Origin: Begonia masoniana
Lineage: Eukaryota; Streptophyta; Magnoliopsida; Cucurbitales; Begoniaceae
Length of the DNA stretch: 64,000 nucleotides
Assembly: GCA_022432975.1 (NCBI GenBank)
Contig: CM039508.1
Location: forward strand, 28,895,008 to 28,959,007
Reading direction: 5' to 3'
Every line of letters starts with the position of its first letter. The first letter of the stretch is position 1. The notes under the pieces are model-generated. The model was not told where the DNA came from. It was given only the letters and a program-made list of their open reading frames with translations, and made no database searches. Both the position numbers and the translations under genes were made by a program. This document shows, one piece after another, positions 9,445 to 21,110 of this stretch.

Positions 9445-11005
9445 TGACACGGGGTCCCTTAGGAAAAGGGGCCGTGTAACCCACAAAATAACAAAGTGTT
9501 CATGTGTTAAGTGTAGACAAAAATCCGATTGAAAGAGAGTTACAAAATGTAAATAGAATGCCAATAAAAAATGAAAGGTGAATGAAATGAGGAGGTGGCC
9601 GAGAATGAAGGGAAGAAATGGATTGAAATGATAATGAGAAGAAGGTGTAATAGAGTGTGTGTGTAACAGCCCACTCACCCAGCCCACGCCCCCGGCCCAG
9701 GCCTCGCCCGCAACCGAGCCACGTGTCTAGGCTGAGTGTCCGTGCAGTCCCCGCAGAGCCCTGCCACGTGGTGGGCACACAAGCCCACCACGTGAACTCA
9801 CGATCTTCTCCCACTACCTGGTTTAATGGGGGTTTTTGCCTCCCCAGGGAAAATGCAAGGAAAAATAAAAGTGAGGTGTGTGAAGTGATGGCCGAAAATT
9901 AAAGGTGATATGTGTGTGAAAATGTGTCAAGAAAAATGATAAAATGGATACCTTTGGCAGACCCGTGGAGCTATCTCACGTTTAAGCTCCCGGGTGCACA
10001 TTTTCCTAGAGTAAAACGACTACCGTAGGCCTAGGTTTTCGTCCTCCTTAACTCTCAAGAGAGAAAGGAGAGGGAAACGATGAGAGTTAACCTAGCAACC
10101 CTATGCTAGGCTAACAATGGAGGGCTACTCCACTCGATTCAAGAATAGAGAAAACCCGAAGGCAAACCGACACTTGGTGAAGGAAAAATGATATTTTATA
10201 AATTGGGCAAAAGTTTCAATACATGCACCAATGCTATGCTTAAATAGACAATCCTAAGGTGGATGATTAGGGTTTCCATAAGGATGAATGAATGGTGGCC
10301 CTTGGATGAAACAAGCACACATCCTTGGGAGGAGATTAATGCCATGCCTAAATGGATCAATAGAGGGAATCTTGTCACATCATCAATCAATGAGGCCACT
10401 ATCTTTTGTCCTTTCAAGGTTAAAAATCCAAGTTTGGGTATCCCTTGGATTGAAACACTATGAGCCCAAGTATCTACAAAAGAATGGGCCAAATGGAACT
10501 CCATAATGTGAGTCGAATGTGATGTCTCCAAGTGGTGCCTCCAAATGTGCCAAGTGATGTCTCCAATGTGGCCCAAGAAATGCTTACAAGTAATAGGCCA
10601 AATAATGGGTCAAGTAATGGATCCCAAAATTTGGGCCAAATGGTAAATCCCAACCAAGCCACCAATATGTGACTAAGTCTAAGTAAAATACTAAAGCATG
10701 AAAATAACTAATGTCTTAAAGTTTGCCAAAAGAAAAAGAAAAAGAAAATAAAATAAAGTAAAATTACAAAACTTGATCTCCGGAAGAAAAATTCTGGCTT
10801 CTACTAGTCCAGCTGGTGCTTAAGGATTTTCTTCATTACATTCCGTGCTTTGCTTCCATGTGAACTACAAATTTGTTGACTAGCTTTCCATGCACCGTAC
10901 TTCAATAGTTCCTACCTACACAAGAGAGCACGTAATAAGTAAGGAGAATAAATAAAGTTTTGGCCTTTATTGGATTTTCAATTAACTGAGCCTCTTGGCA
11001 TGTCA
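9445..11005 (-). repeat. B3 5' LTR (1561 bp)
   Basis: TGACACGGGGTCCC at left and GCATGTCA at right, the reverse complement of the TGACATGCC...CCGTGTCA family ends. It is about 150 bp longer than B1's LTR because of an inserted segment at about 9661-9850. GAGTGGAGTAGCCCTCCATT (reverse strand) and the lysine-less CT-rich U5 are recognisable. Confidence 0.8.
9661..9850. mobile_element. GC-rich TGTAACAGCCC-type insertion in the B3 LTR
   Basis: Sequence from TGTAACAGCCCACTCACC to about CTCCCCAGGGAAAATGC interrupts the AT-rich U5 and is absent from other B LTRs. Its order of motifs (CCCGGCCCAGGCC, CCACGTG, GGTTTTTGCCTCCCC) resembles an arm of the palindrome at 52757-53215 (CCCCGGCCCAGGCCC, CCACGTGTCC, GGATTTTTACCTTCCCC). 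I could not find a clear target site duplication, so the right border is approximate. Confidence 0.5.
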
Positions 11006-11305
11006 CCCGCTCTCCTCCACGGCGTCACGGCTGTACAACCGCCGCACTCCCATGCGTCAAACGCTTTCACCGCGATCACCTTCCACTCCGAATCGACCAC
11101 GACACGCATGCAAAAATTCCTTTCTCGGGCCCCGAACATCGCAATTTGCCCAAATTTTCAATAATCAGCACCATAGCGCCCACTCCCGTTACGCGTGAAG
11201 TTGCGTGGGGCAAAAAGGACAAGGGCCGCTGAAACCACAACCTCAACTGTCCTGCGCCGATCTTCGTCGCCCCCGATATGGAAAAAAGTACTTGGTCGAA
11301 AAAAT

Positions 11306-11423
11306 GGGTGCAACACGAGGACTTCCCAAGTGGTCAACCAACTTAGTACTAATCTCGCCGAAGCACTTTTAACTTCGGAGTTCTGATGGGATCCGGTGCA
11401 TTAGTGCTCGTATAGTTAGACCC
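11306..11423 (-). rRNA. 5S rRNA-like copy 1 (probable pseudogene)
   Basis: 118 bp. Minus strand keeps GGATCCCATCAGAACTCCG and GTCCTCGTGTTGCACCC. The A-box region reads AAGTTAAAAGTGCTTCGGC instead of the usual plant AGTTAAGCGTGCTTGGGC. The 5' end is further mutated (GGGTCTAACTATACGAG). Confidence 0.75.
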
Positions 11424-11825
11424 AACAAACTTAGTCCACCAATTCACTTTGTCTGATGCCCAGCGAGACTGCGTAACCCTTTCCTCTCACGCATGACCTC
11501 CGGTGCCATTGAATTTTGCTGCACAAAACCCTCCACGCTCCCCGCCCTCCTCTTCGGCGTCACGGCTTTACAACCTCTGCACTCCCACGCGTCGAACGCT
11601 TCCACTCTGAATCGACCACGACACGCATGCAAAAACGCCATTCTCTGGCCCCAAACGTCGCAATTTGCCAAAATTTTCAATAGTCAGCGCCGTAGGCACC
11701 CACTGCCGCTACGCGTAAAGCTGCGCGGGGCAAAAAGTACAAGGGCCGTTGAAACCACAGCCTCAGCTGTCCTACGCCGATCTTCGTCGGCTCTGATATG
11801 GAAAAAAGTACTTGGTCGAAAAAAG

Positions 11826-11943
11826 TGGTGCAACACGAGGACTTCCCAAGTGGCAACCCAACTTAGTACTACTCTCGCCGAAGCACTTGTAACTTCGGAG
11901 TTCTGATGGGAGCCGGTGCATTAGTGCTCGTATGGTCGCACCC
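11826..11943 (-). rRNA. 5S rRNA-like copy 2 (probable pseudogene)
   Basis: 118 bp; start GGGTGCGACCATACGAG. A-box region reads AAGTTACAAGTGCTTCGGC; the GGATCC box is mutated to GGCTCC. A T-run (TTTTTTCGACC) follows the 3' end as in Pol III terminators. Confidence 0.75.
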
Positions 11944-12362
11944 AACATTCTTCGTCCGCCAATTCACTTTTTTTGATGCCCAGCGAGATCGCCGCAACCC
12001 GTTCCTCTAACGCATGACCTCCCGTGCCATTGAATTTTGCTCCACAAAACCATCCACGCCCCCCGCCCTCCTCCTTGGTGTCACGGCTCTACAACCTCCG
12101 CACTCCCACGCGTCAAACGCTTCCACCGTGATCGCCTTCCACTCCGAATCGACGACAACATGCATGTAAAAATGCCATTCTAGGGTTCCAAACATCGTAA
12201 TTTGCCCAAATTTTCAATAGTTAGCGCCAAAGGCACGCACTCTCGCTATGCGTGAAGACGCGTGGGGCAAAAAGGATAAGGGCCACTGATACCACAGCCT
12301 TAGCTATGCTACGCCGATCTTCGTCGATCCTGATATGTTAAAAAGTACTTAGTCAAAAAAAG

Positions 12363-12480
12363 CGGTGCAACACGAGGACTTCCCAAGTGGTCACCCAACT
12401 TAGTACTACTCTATCCGAAGGACTTTTAACTTCAGAGTTCTGATGGGATCCGGTGCATTAGTGCTCGTATGGTCGCACCC
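12363..12480 (-). rRNA. 5S rRNA-like copy 3 (probable pseudogene)
   Basis: 118 bp; start GGGTGCGACCATACGAG, end GTGTTGCACCG followed by a T-run. Central part reads GAAGTTAAAAGTCCTTCGG, with one more change than the array consensus. Confidence 0.75.
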
Positions 12481-12899
12481 AACATTCTTCGTCCGCCAAT
12501 TCACTTTCTTCGATGCCCAGCAAGACCGCCGCAACTCGTTCCTCCCACGCATGACCTCCGGTGCCATTGAATTTTGCTCCACAAAACCATCCACGTCCCC
12601 TGCCCTCCTCCTCGGCGTCACGGCTCTACAACCTCCGCACTCCCACGCGTCGAACGCTTCCACCGTGATAGCCTTTCACTTTGAATCGATGACGACATGC
12701 ATGTAAAAATGCCATTCTCGGGTTCCGAACATCGCAATTTGCTCAAATTTTCAATAGTCAGCGCCGTAGGCGCGTACTCCCGCTACGCGTGAAGCCGCGT
12801 GGGGCAAAAAGGACAAGGGCCGCTGATACCACAGCCTCAGCTGTGCTGCGCCGATCTTCGTCGGTCCTGATATGTTAAAAAGTACTTAGTCGAAAAAAG

Positions 12900-13017
12900 C
12901 TGTGCAACACTAGGACTTCCCTAGTGGTCACCCAACTTAGTACTACTCTTGCTGAAGCACTTTTAACTTCGGAGTTCTGATGGGATCTGGGGCATTAGTG
13001 CTCGTATGGTCGCACCC
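12900..13017 (-). rRNA. 5S rRNA-like copy 4 (probable pseudogene)
   Basis: 118 bp; start GGGTGCGACCATACGAG. The distance to copy 5, after subtracting B1 (6549 bp) and a 5-bp duplication, is exactly 537 bp, one array period. Confidence 0.75.
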
Positions 13018-13091
13018 AACATTGTTCATCCGCCAATTCACTTTGTCCGATGCATAGCGAGACAGCCGCAACCCGTTCCTCTCATGCATGG

Positions 13092-14502
13092 TGACAAGCC
13101 TCGGGTTGCATTCAAAAAGAAAATTAGCAAAGTCCTAAACTTTATATCATCTATCTACTTATTACGTGTTTTTCTTTTGTAGGTATAATTTGTGGAAGGA
13201 ATGCATATGGAGCACTTGAAGGAGTCACCATTTGGCCCATGGGAATTTGTCTTCCAGGCCCGTTAATTTGTAATTTTATTTTCAAACTTATTTGGCATAC
13301 ATTACCCTTTATTGTATGGATTATTATATTTGCATCATGCATTAGATTGTGTGGTTAGGGTTAGATGTATGTTGGTGGATTATGGTTTGAAGATTAATTC
13401 AACAAAGGAAAAATGCATCAACAAAATGGTGCCCAAAGGAAGCCTTGGCCCAAAGAAGAGTCCACATTTAAAGGTATGAAATTATAGGTACAATTGTTAG
13501 TGGGAGCAAGGATTGGCGAAATGGCCAAAAATTAGCCCTTGTTCAAGCAAAGGGCGCGGGCTGCATCAGATCACCAGCTGGCGTGTGGGCTGGCAGAGTG
13601 GCACCGGGCAGGCGCGCGCTGGAGCACCCGGGATTGATGAGTTGACGTGCTACTGGGCGTGGGATGGCGCACACGGGATGGCTGAGATGGTGCATTATTA
13701 GGCATCAGGTGGTGCGCGTGGCAGCACCTGATTGGCTGAAGAGCGTGCATGCGGCTTGCTCTTCCTAGCCATCCGATTTGATTCTTCAATCCAATGGCTC
13801 TCCTCCACTCTAGCCAAACCCTTCTCCACCTAGGTTGCCTATAAATGCATAGAATTTGTGCATGTATTACAGCTTTTGCCCAATTTATAAAATAATCTAT
13901 TTCCCTACACTTTCTTTGGTTTGCCTTTGGGTTTCCTCAGTTTTTGAATCGAGTGGAGTAGCCCTCCATTGTTAGCCTAGCCTTAGGTGCTAGATTAACT
14001 CTTAACTCTTTCCCTCGCCTTCCTCCATTGGGAGTTAGGAGTTGAGGATGAAAACCTAGGCCTACGGTGATCATTTTCCTTTGGGAAAACGTGCACCCGA
14101 GAGCTCAAACGTAAGATAGCTCCTCGGGTGCGCCAAAGGTATTTCCATTGTTATCATTTCCATCACATTTTCACACACTTTCACTCTTTATTTTCGGCCA
14201 TACACCATCTCACACACTCACTATTATTTTATTGCATTTTTCTCTTCTTCTCCATATCATCCTTCTTCATGATTTGTGCACCACCATCACTCTATTATTT
14301 GTTCCATTTTCTTTTAATTTTCAAGCATTCTCACCCGACTTAATATTCGGCCACCCATCATATTCATCACCCCTCATTTATTTGCATCTTTTTCTCCTTT
14401 TTTCTTCTCTTTCTTTTCGGTTTTGTGCAACACAATTTCACCCGAGCACTTTGAGCCTATTTTGTGGGTTACACGGCCCCTTTTCTAAGGGCCACCGTGC
14501 CA
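13092..14502 (+). repeat. B1 5' LTR (1411 bp)
   Basis: TGACAAGCCTCGGG at left, CCACCGTGCCA at right (family end CCGTGTCA, one mutation). TATAAAT at 13840-13846, then a 600-bp pyrimidine-rich downstream part with TTTTCGGCCA. Confidence 0.9.
13840..13846 (+). promoter_or_regulatory. TATA box in B1 5' LTR
   Basis: TATAAAT in CCTATAAATGCATAG, about 750 bases into the LTR and conserved in the same context in B1's 3' LTR and both B5 LTRs; transcription should start about 30 bases downstream. Confidence 0.65.
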
Positions 14503-14504
14503 AG

Positions 14505-14515
14505 TGGTATTAGAG
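14505..14515 (+). other. B1 primer binding site
   Basis: TGGTATTAGAG directly after the LTR end, one base changed from the TGGTATCAGAG pattern complementary to initiator tRNA-Met. Confidence 0.7.
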
Positions 14516-15587
14516 AGTAGGAAGCTTCCCACATGCGTTTTAGTTGTCTTTGGCGTTAGCCACAAGTTGACACAAAACCGGGATAACCGCTCGTTTATTT
14601 CTAGCACTATTTTTTATTCTACTTTGAGCTAACTTTGTGCTATGCTTAACATGATCTTTGCTATCATTTTTATTAAGATTTAGTAGCTTAATATATTGAG
14701 AGAAAATATGCTTTGCATTGTAGCCAACACTCGGCCAAGGTAAGGTTTAAATTCCTCTCGGCTTTTCTTCCTTTTGTTGGTTCGGTTTTGCTTATCTCCT
14801 TACCTTGGTTTTTGTTAGTCTTAGCCTCTGTTTCTATAGCATATTGTGTGTTATTTTGAACAATGTTTTGCAGCTAAAAATTTGTCAAATAACTAGAGAT
14901 TAAATCTGAATTTTTGGATGCATGAATCGGCCTAAAATTAATGCTATAAAATTGATTTTTCATGCGTTGTTATCACCTCGGTTTTTATATCTTTTATGCT
15001 CGGATTTGTCATTCTAGTTTATTGAATATTTGCACTTGGTTTTAGCTATGATTCATCTAGTATATGATAGTGTTTGAGCTCATAAAATTGATTTTCAAAT
15101 TTGTAGCAACATTGAGCTAAAAATCGACTATGTTGGAAATTATGTCCCATGAAAAATTCTGCTATATAACTTGAAAATTTTAGTATGTTAACTTGAGTAA
15201 ACTTGTGATTTAATATATTCCCTTGCTGTTTTTAAAAGTTATTTTATTGGTATTAATATTAACTTAAGTGAATCTAACTTAAAGTTGAGAACTTGGTTGA
15301 ATTTGGTTGGATTTGTGGTACTAGCACGTTATTAAGAAAATTTCATTTCAAAATTTAGTTGCACTAAGTGTTGTTGAAACATCTAAGTTGTTTTATTGCA
15401 ATCAAATTTTTAAATGTTAAGTGTGAGCATGATCCTTATTCTCTTATTGTCGTAGCTAGAAAACATTCCTTAGTACTTAAAATTTTCCTAAGATACTAAA
15501 GAGATAATCACCTCACTAATTTAGGATGAAACAACTTAGAAAGAATTAAAGTTTAAAATTTGAAATTTATCAACCTATCAGTTAACC
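14516..15587 (+). other. B1 untranslated leader
   Basis: About 1.07 kb of AT-rich sequence between primer site and gag. No open frame that I would support. Equivalent leaders occur in B5 (56680-57675) and C (41703-43233). Confidence 0.7.
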
Positions 15588-16960
15588 ATGACTAATAGAA
15601 ATAGATTTACACGAGACACACCACACCAAGACCCAAATCGGGTTAGGGACACTTCCCATCCCAAACATACGAGACACGAAGGTGAGACTAGTATGCAAGG
15701 TGGCATGCAATGTCAGATCAATGCCTTAACGGGCTTGGTTACTAACCTCACCCAACAAATCAAGGACGTTTCCCTTGAGATAGCCCAATTTAACAATCAC
15801 ATAAACAATCCTCCCCGACAAGAATACCATGACCGAGATCCTCCACATGAAACCATCTCTAGGATTATACCCGAACGTCCTAGACGTCGAACTCCTTTCC
15901 AACAACCCTTAGAGGAAGAAGAATGGGTTGAACCCCAAAGAAGGAGACCATATTATTATGAGTCGGAGGATGAAAATTGGGCGGGAGATGATGAAGAGCA
16001 ATATCGCCAAATCGTCGTAGAGACAACGACGACCTCCGTAATGTTAAGAGATCAATTCCCCCTTTCAATGGAACGTGTGATGGACACACAGTTTTAGATT
16101 TGGTAGATAAAGTTGAGAGAGTTTTTGAATGCCATGATTACTCCGAGAGAGTAAAAATTCAAATTGCCTCCCTTGAACTCACGGACCACGCCACACTATG
16201 GTGGTCCAACCTTATGGCCCAACGAATGAGAACGCTAGGTTACCCCGTTTCAACTTGGAATTCTATGAAAGACCTAATACACCATAGGTTCGTCCCCTGA
16301 CACTACAAACATGAACTCTTCCATCAACTCCACAACCTCATGCAAAACAATCTCACGGTCGATGAGTACCTTACGAAATTCGAGACTTTCAATATGCGAT
16401 GTGCTATTGATGAGCCTAAAGAGCAACTCATCACAAGGTTTATCCGTGGCTTGAACTGTGACATAGGTGACGCGATTGAAATGCAACAATTGGAGACCAT
16501 GGATATGGTCATACAACTAGCCGTCATGGTGGAGAGGCAATTAAAGAGGAAATGCAAGACCGACTTTCCTAACAAATTTCCACTAAGAAATTTCAATTAT
16601 GACAAATCTACGTCAAAGCAAGAAGACAAGAAGCCATTCAATCGTAATTGGTCTCCTAAAGGATCAAACACCACTCACAATCTCGCACCCGCAAACAAAA
16701 CCCAAGAAAACTAACCAAAAGAACCAAGAGCACGTGATGTGCAATGTTTTAAATGTTTAGGAAAAGGACACTATGCGAATGAATGCACTAACCGTCGTGT
16801 TATGGTCATTAAGGAATCCATGGGTTAATGGGAAAGTGAAGAAGATGAAGGTCAATATAATAAGGTCAAAAAAGAGGACGTAGTAGAAGAAAGTGAACAA
16901 GAAGCCGATGAGTGCACGGCTCAAGAAGGACCTCTGCTACTTGTTATAAGGCGAGCTTTA
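15588..16960 (+). pseudogene. B1 Gag, with frameshift and stops
   Basis: Gag packages the element RNA. ATG at 15588 (MTNRNRF) is homologous to the B5 and B4 starts (MTNR). The first ORF leaves the Gag frame near 16010 (RRRDNDDLRN is replaced by a shifted reading) and ends at 16097. From 16100 the Gag frame resumes: VDKVERVFECHDYS, HATLWWSNL (capsid WW pair), STWNSMKDL, then the CCHC knuckle CFKCLGKGHYANEC near 16740-16785. In-frame stops occur at about 16298, 16712 and 16827. Usual full length would be about 450 codons. Confidence 0.85.
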
Positions 16961-17446
16961 ATGTCTAAGAACGTAGACAAGGACTGTCAACGCAAAAATA
17001 TTTTCCATAGTCGATGTGCAGTAAAAGACAAGGTTTGCTCATTGATAATTGATGGAAGAAGTTGCATCAATGCGGCCTCCCAAGACATGGTCATCAAGTT
17101 AGGGTTGGAAACCACTAACCACCCTACCCCTTACAAGCTTCAATGGTTGGATGATAGGAATGACCACGTGATAGCTAAGCAAGTAATCGTCGATCTCAAC
17201 CTAGAAAAATATAAGGATTTGGTTCTTTGCGATGTTGTCCCAATGAGTGCCAGCCATATCCTTTTAGGATGACCATGGCATTACGACCGGATGGTACAAC
17301 ATGACGGATTTCTAAACCACAATACTTTTAACTTTGGCGGTAGAAAAATCAACCTTCTACCAATGACGCCCGAGCAAGTGGCTCGTGATGAGGCCACTTG
17401 AAAAGAAGGACTAATAAAGGAAAGTCTTTTTATATCAAAACATGGC
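16961..17446 (+). pseudogene. B1 aspartic protease-like domain, active site altered
   Basis: Same frame as Gag. It aligns with B5's protease: CQRKNIFHSRCAVKDKVC, then SCINAASQDMV, HPTPYKLQWLDD, DVVPMSASHILLG and GGRKINLLPMTPEQV. The catalytic triplet DSG of B5 (IDSGSCVN) reads IDGRSCIN here, so the Asp-Ser/Thr-Gly motif is gone and the enzyme should be dead. Stops at about 17270 and 17399. Confidence 0.8.
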
Positions 17447-18426
17447 GTGAATCCCGTCAAAGAACAAGAACCCTCCCTTATCACGTTGTACATCAATCCC
17501 CTCTATGATGAAGAGGTACTTTATCAATTGGGAGAAGAGTCAACATGGCATCACGAGAAGAAGGCGTTAAGTGAAGAGAGTATATTTGGGATTTGTCGAA
17601 TGATTGTTGGACCATCTCACCCCCTTCCACCCCTCCCACTTGTTGAAAAACCCAATTCTCCTTCATGCCTATTTTGGAAGAAGCTAACTTATTCCTTAAT
17701 TCCGTCACCTTTTGTTGCCTTATTCCATAGCAGAAATCTACCAATCGAGACGGATTTTATGTCCACTAGCCAACAAAAATGCCATAATCTACAATTAGGT
17801 GGATTGATAACGCATCTTACCCCACCGTGGAAGTATCAAAAATTCTACCATTGAACCAAAGACAAGGTTCATCTGGATGTTGGATTTGTATCTATGGTCT
17901 TAATGGTCGGAGAATTAAATCTTTGGTATAAATTGCAATTACACTTGGGATTTGAGTACTTTGGAAACTTTCACTCCGCCCCTGAGCAATCGCCCTCCAA
18001 AGTACCTCATGAATTTGATTTTTATACCTATGCCAAAGAAAGTGGTAGTAAGACCATCCAACCCCCTTACTATTTTGAGTATCATTTGGTGAGATACTTT
18101 TGAACGGAAGAAAATATCCTTATTGCATTCAAATTCAAGCCTTTAAAGAGTGTCAACAAAGCTAGTAGACGAGAAATTGTAAGAGAAATTTTTGGGAAGA
18201 AGTCAACCAATGGATTTGAGGTCAAATCCTCAAATCACCTAGAGAGGATGACATGCCTCGGGTTGCATTCAAAAAGAAAATTGGCAAAGTCCCAAACTTT
18301 ATATCATCACTCTACTTATTACGTGTTTTTCTTTTGTAGGTATAATTTGTGGAAGGAATGCATATGGAGCACTTGGAGGAGTCACCATTTGGCTCATGAG
18401 AATTTGTCTTCCCAGAAAAGTTAAGT
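17447..18426 (+). pseudogene. B1 unknown 'X' region in place of RT/RNase H/integrase
   Basis: Homology to B5 Pol ends near 17447 (after SLFISKHG), but the same frame continues for about 320 codons with only two clear stops (17854 and 18103). I recognise no polymerase, RNase H or integrase motif. The last third (FEYFGNF, EQSPSKV, SKTIQPP, YHLV, KSTNGFEVKSSN) is conserved in frame with B2, where it is open. The frame then enters the 3' LTR at 18249. It could be a captured host sequence, a remodelled connection domain or a decayed remnant; I cannot decide between these. Confidence 0.55.
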
Positions 18427-19640
18427 TGTAATTTTATTTTCAAACTTATTTGGCATACATTAGCCTTTATTGTAGGGATTATTATATATGCATCATGTAT
18501 TAGATTGTGTGGTTAGGGTTAGATGTATATTGGTGGATTATGGGTTAAAGATTAATTCAACAAAGGAAAAATGCATCAACAAAATGGAGCTCAAAGGAAG
18601 CCTTGTCCCAAAGAAGAGCCCACATATAAAGGTATGAAGTTGTAGGTACAATTGTTAGTGGGAGCAAGGATTGGTGAAATGGCAAAAAATTAGCCCTTGA
18701 TCAAGCAAAGGGCGTGGGCAGCATCAGATCACTAGCTAGCTGAGCAAGCGCGCGCTGGAGCACCCAGAATTGATGAGTTGGCGCACTGTTGGGCTTTGGA
18801 TGGCGCACACGGGATGGCTGAGCTAGCGCATTGCTAGACATCAGGTGGTGCGCGAGGCAGCACCTGATTGGCCAAAAAGCACGCCCGGGGCTTGCTCCTC
18901 CTAGCCATCCGATTTGATTCTTCAATCCAATGGCTCTCCTCCACTCTAGCCAAACCCTAATCCACCTAGGTTGCCTATAAATGCATAGCATTGGTGCATG
19001 TATTACAACTTTTGCACAATTTATAAAATAACCTAATTCCTACACTTAGTGTTGGTTTCCCTTCGGGTTTCCTCGGTTCTTGAATCGAGTGGAGTAGCCC
19101 TTCATTGTTAGCCTAACCTTTGGGTTGTTATGTTAACTCTTACCTCTTTCCCTCGCCTTCTTCCATTGGGAGTTAGGAGTTGAGGATGAAAATCTAGGCC
19201 TACAGTGGTCATTTTCCTCCAGAAAAACGTGCACCCGAGAGCTCAAACGTAAGATAGCTCCTCGGGTGCACCAAAGGTATTTCCATTGTTATCATTTCCA
19301 TCACATTTTCACACACTTTCACTCTCTATTTTCCGCCATTCACGATCTCACACACTCACTTTTATTTTAATGCATTTTTTTCTTCTTCTCCATATCATCA
19401 TTCTTCACGATTTGCACACCACCATTACTTTCTTCTTTGTTCTATTTTCTTTTAAATTTCAAGCATTCTCACCCCACTTAAAATTCGGCCACCCCTTCTA
19501 TTCATCACCCCTCATTTATTTGCATCTTCTTCTCCATTTTTCTTCTCTTTCTTTTCGGTTTTCTGCAACACAATTTCACTCGAGCACTTTGAGCCTATTT
19601 TTTGGGTTACACGACCCCCTTTCTAAGAGCCACTGTGTCA
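18249..19640 (+). repeat. B1 3' LTR (1392 bp)
   Basis: TGACATGCCTCGGG to CCACTGTGTCA. Visibly diverged from the 5' LTR by many substitutions and small indels, so the insertion is not recent. TATAAAT at 18976-18982. Confidence 0.9.
18976..18982 (+). promoter_or_regulatory. TATA box in B1 3' LTR
   Basis: TATAAAT in CCTATAAATGCATAG, same context as in the 5' LTR. Confidence 0.55.
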
Positions 19641-19990
19641 CAAGACCTAACGTGCCATTGAATTTTGCTCCATAAAACCATCCACTCCCCTCGCCCTCCT
19701 CCTCGGCGTCACGGCTCTACAACCTCTACACTCCCATGCGCCAAATGCTTCCACCGCGATCGCCTTCCACTCCGAATCAACCATGACACGCATGTAAAAA
19801 TGCCATTCTCGGGCCCCGAACGTCACAATTTGCCCAAATTTTCAATAGTCAGTTTTGTAGGCGCCCACTTTCGCTACGCGTCAAGCTGCACGGGGCAAAA
19901 AGGACAAGGGCCACTGAAACCACAGCCTCAGCTTTCCCGCGCCGATCTTCGTCGCCCCAGATATGGAAAAAAGTACTTGGTCGAAAAAAA

Positions 19991-20108
19991 GGGTGCAAAA
20001 GGAGGACTTCCCAAGAAGTTACCCAACTTAGTACTATTCTTGCCGAAGCACTTTTAAATTCGGAGTTTTGATGGGATCCGGTGCATTAGTGCTCGTATGA
20101 TCGCACCC
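19991..20108 (-). rRNA. 5S rRNA-like copy 5 (probable pseudogene)
   Basis: 118 bp; start GGGTGCGATCATACGAG, which keeps the canonical GATCATAC. The 3' end is damaged (CCTCCTTTTGCACCC instead of CCTCGTGTTGCACCC). Confidence 0.75.
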
Positions 20109-20455
20109 AACATTCTTCGTCCGCCAATTCACATTGTCTGATGCCCAGCGAGACTGCCGCAACCCGTTCCTCCCACGCATAGCCTCCCGTGCCATTGAAT
20201 TATGCTCCACAAAACCCTCCACGCCCCCAGTCCTCCTCCTCGGCGTCACGGCTCTACAACCTCTACACTCCCACGCGTCGAACACTTCCACCGCGATCAC
20301 CTTCCACTCAGAATCGACAACAAGACGCATGTAAAAATGCCATTCTCGGGCCCCAAACGTCGCAATTTGCTCAAATTTTAAATAGTCAGCACTGTAGGTG
20401 CCTGCGCCGATCTTCGTTGCCCCTGATATGGAAAAATATACTGAGTCATAAAAAT

Positions 20456-20573
20456 TGGTGCAACACGAGGACTTCCAAAGAGGTAACCCAACATAGTACT
20501 ACTCTCGCCGAAGCACTTTTAACTTCGGAGTTCTGATGGGATCTGGTGCATTACTGCTCGTGTGGTCGCAACC
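20456..20573 (-). rRNA. 5S rRNA-like copy 6 (probable pseudogene)
   Basis: 118 bp; start GGTTGCGACCACACGAG, CAGATCCCATCAGAACTCC retained. The spacer to its left carries a deletion of about 70 bp. Confidence 0.75.
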
Positions 20574-20992
20574 AACATTCTTTGTCTGCCAATTAACTTT
20601 GTTCGATGCCCAGCTAGACCGCCGCAACCCGTTCCTCCCACGCATGACCTCCCATTCCATTGAATTTTGCTCCACAAAACCCTCCACGCCCCCCGTCCTC
20701 CTCCTCGGCGTCACGGCTCTATAACCTCCGCACTCCCACGCGTCAAATGCTTCCACCGCGATTGCCTTTCACTCCGAATCGACCACGACCCGTATGGAAA
20801 AACACCATTCTTCGGCCCCGAACGTCGCAATTTCCCAAAATATTCAATAGTCAGCGCCGTAGGTGCCCACTGCTGCTACGCGTAAAGCCGTGCGAGGCAA
20901 AAAGGACAAGGGTCGCTGAAACAACAGCCTCAGCTGTCCTGCGCCGATCTTCGTCGCCCCTGATATGGAAAAAAGCAATCGGTCGAAAAAAA

Positions 20993-21110
20993 GGGTGCAA
21001 CACGAGGACTTCCCAAGCGGTCACCCAACTTGGTACTACTCTCGCCGAAGCACTTTTAACTTAGGAGTTCTGATGGGAACCGGTGGCTTAGTGCTCGTAT
21101 GGTCGCACCC
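20993..21110 (-). rRNA. 5S rRNA-like copy 7 (probable pseudogene)
   Basis: 118 bp; start GGGTGCGACCATACGAG, end CTCGTGTTGCACCC followed by TTTTTTTCGACC. One of the best-preserved ends; the A-box region still reads AAGTTAAAAGTGCTTCGGC. Confidence 0.78.

Larger units (their letters stand above)
9409..11005 (-). mobile_element. B-family element B3, 5' LTR plus primer-site stub
   Basis: Read on the minus strand: LTR from 11005 to 9445, then a primer-site-like GGTATTAGAGAT and GGAAGCTTC stub up to about 9409, after which the internal region is lost. The right end abuts 5S-array spacer sequence (CCCGCTCTCCTCCACGG), in the phase expected from the 537-bp unit, so B3 inserted into the array. The left side was deleted or replaced. 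Confidence 0.75.
11006..13091 (-). repeat. 5S rDNA-like tandem array, left block
   Basis: Four units of a 537-bp repeat: a 118-bp 5S-like core read on the minus strand and an about 420-bp spacer containing CTCCTCGGCGTCACGGC, CACTCCGAATCGACCACGA and TTTTCAATAGTCAGCGCC. Core starts are at 11306, 11826, 12363 and 12900. Spacer open frames on both strands are incidental. Confidence 0.9.
13092..19640 (+). mobile_element. B1: complete non-autonomous B-family LTR retrotransposon
   Basis: LTRs at 13092-14502 and 18249-19640. The flanks CATGG and CAAGA correspond to array sequence GCATGACC, so they look like a diverged 5-bp target duplication of CATGA. Internally it has a primer site, a leader, Gag with a CCHC knuckle, a protease-like region and an unknown 'X' region; RT, RNase H and integrase are absent. 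Everything from 16100 to 18420 is in one reading frame, broken only by point stops. Confidence 0.9.
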
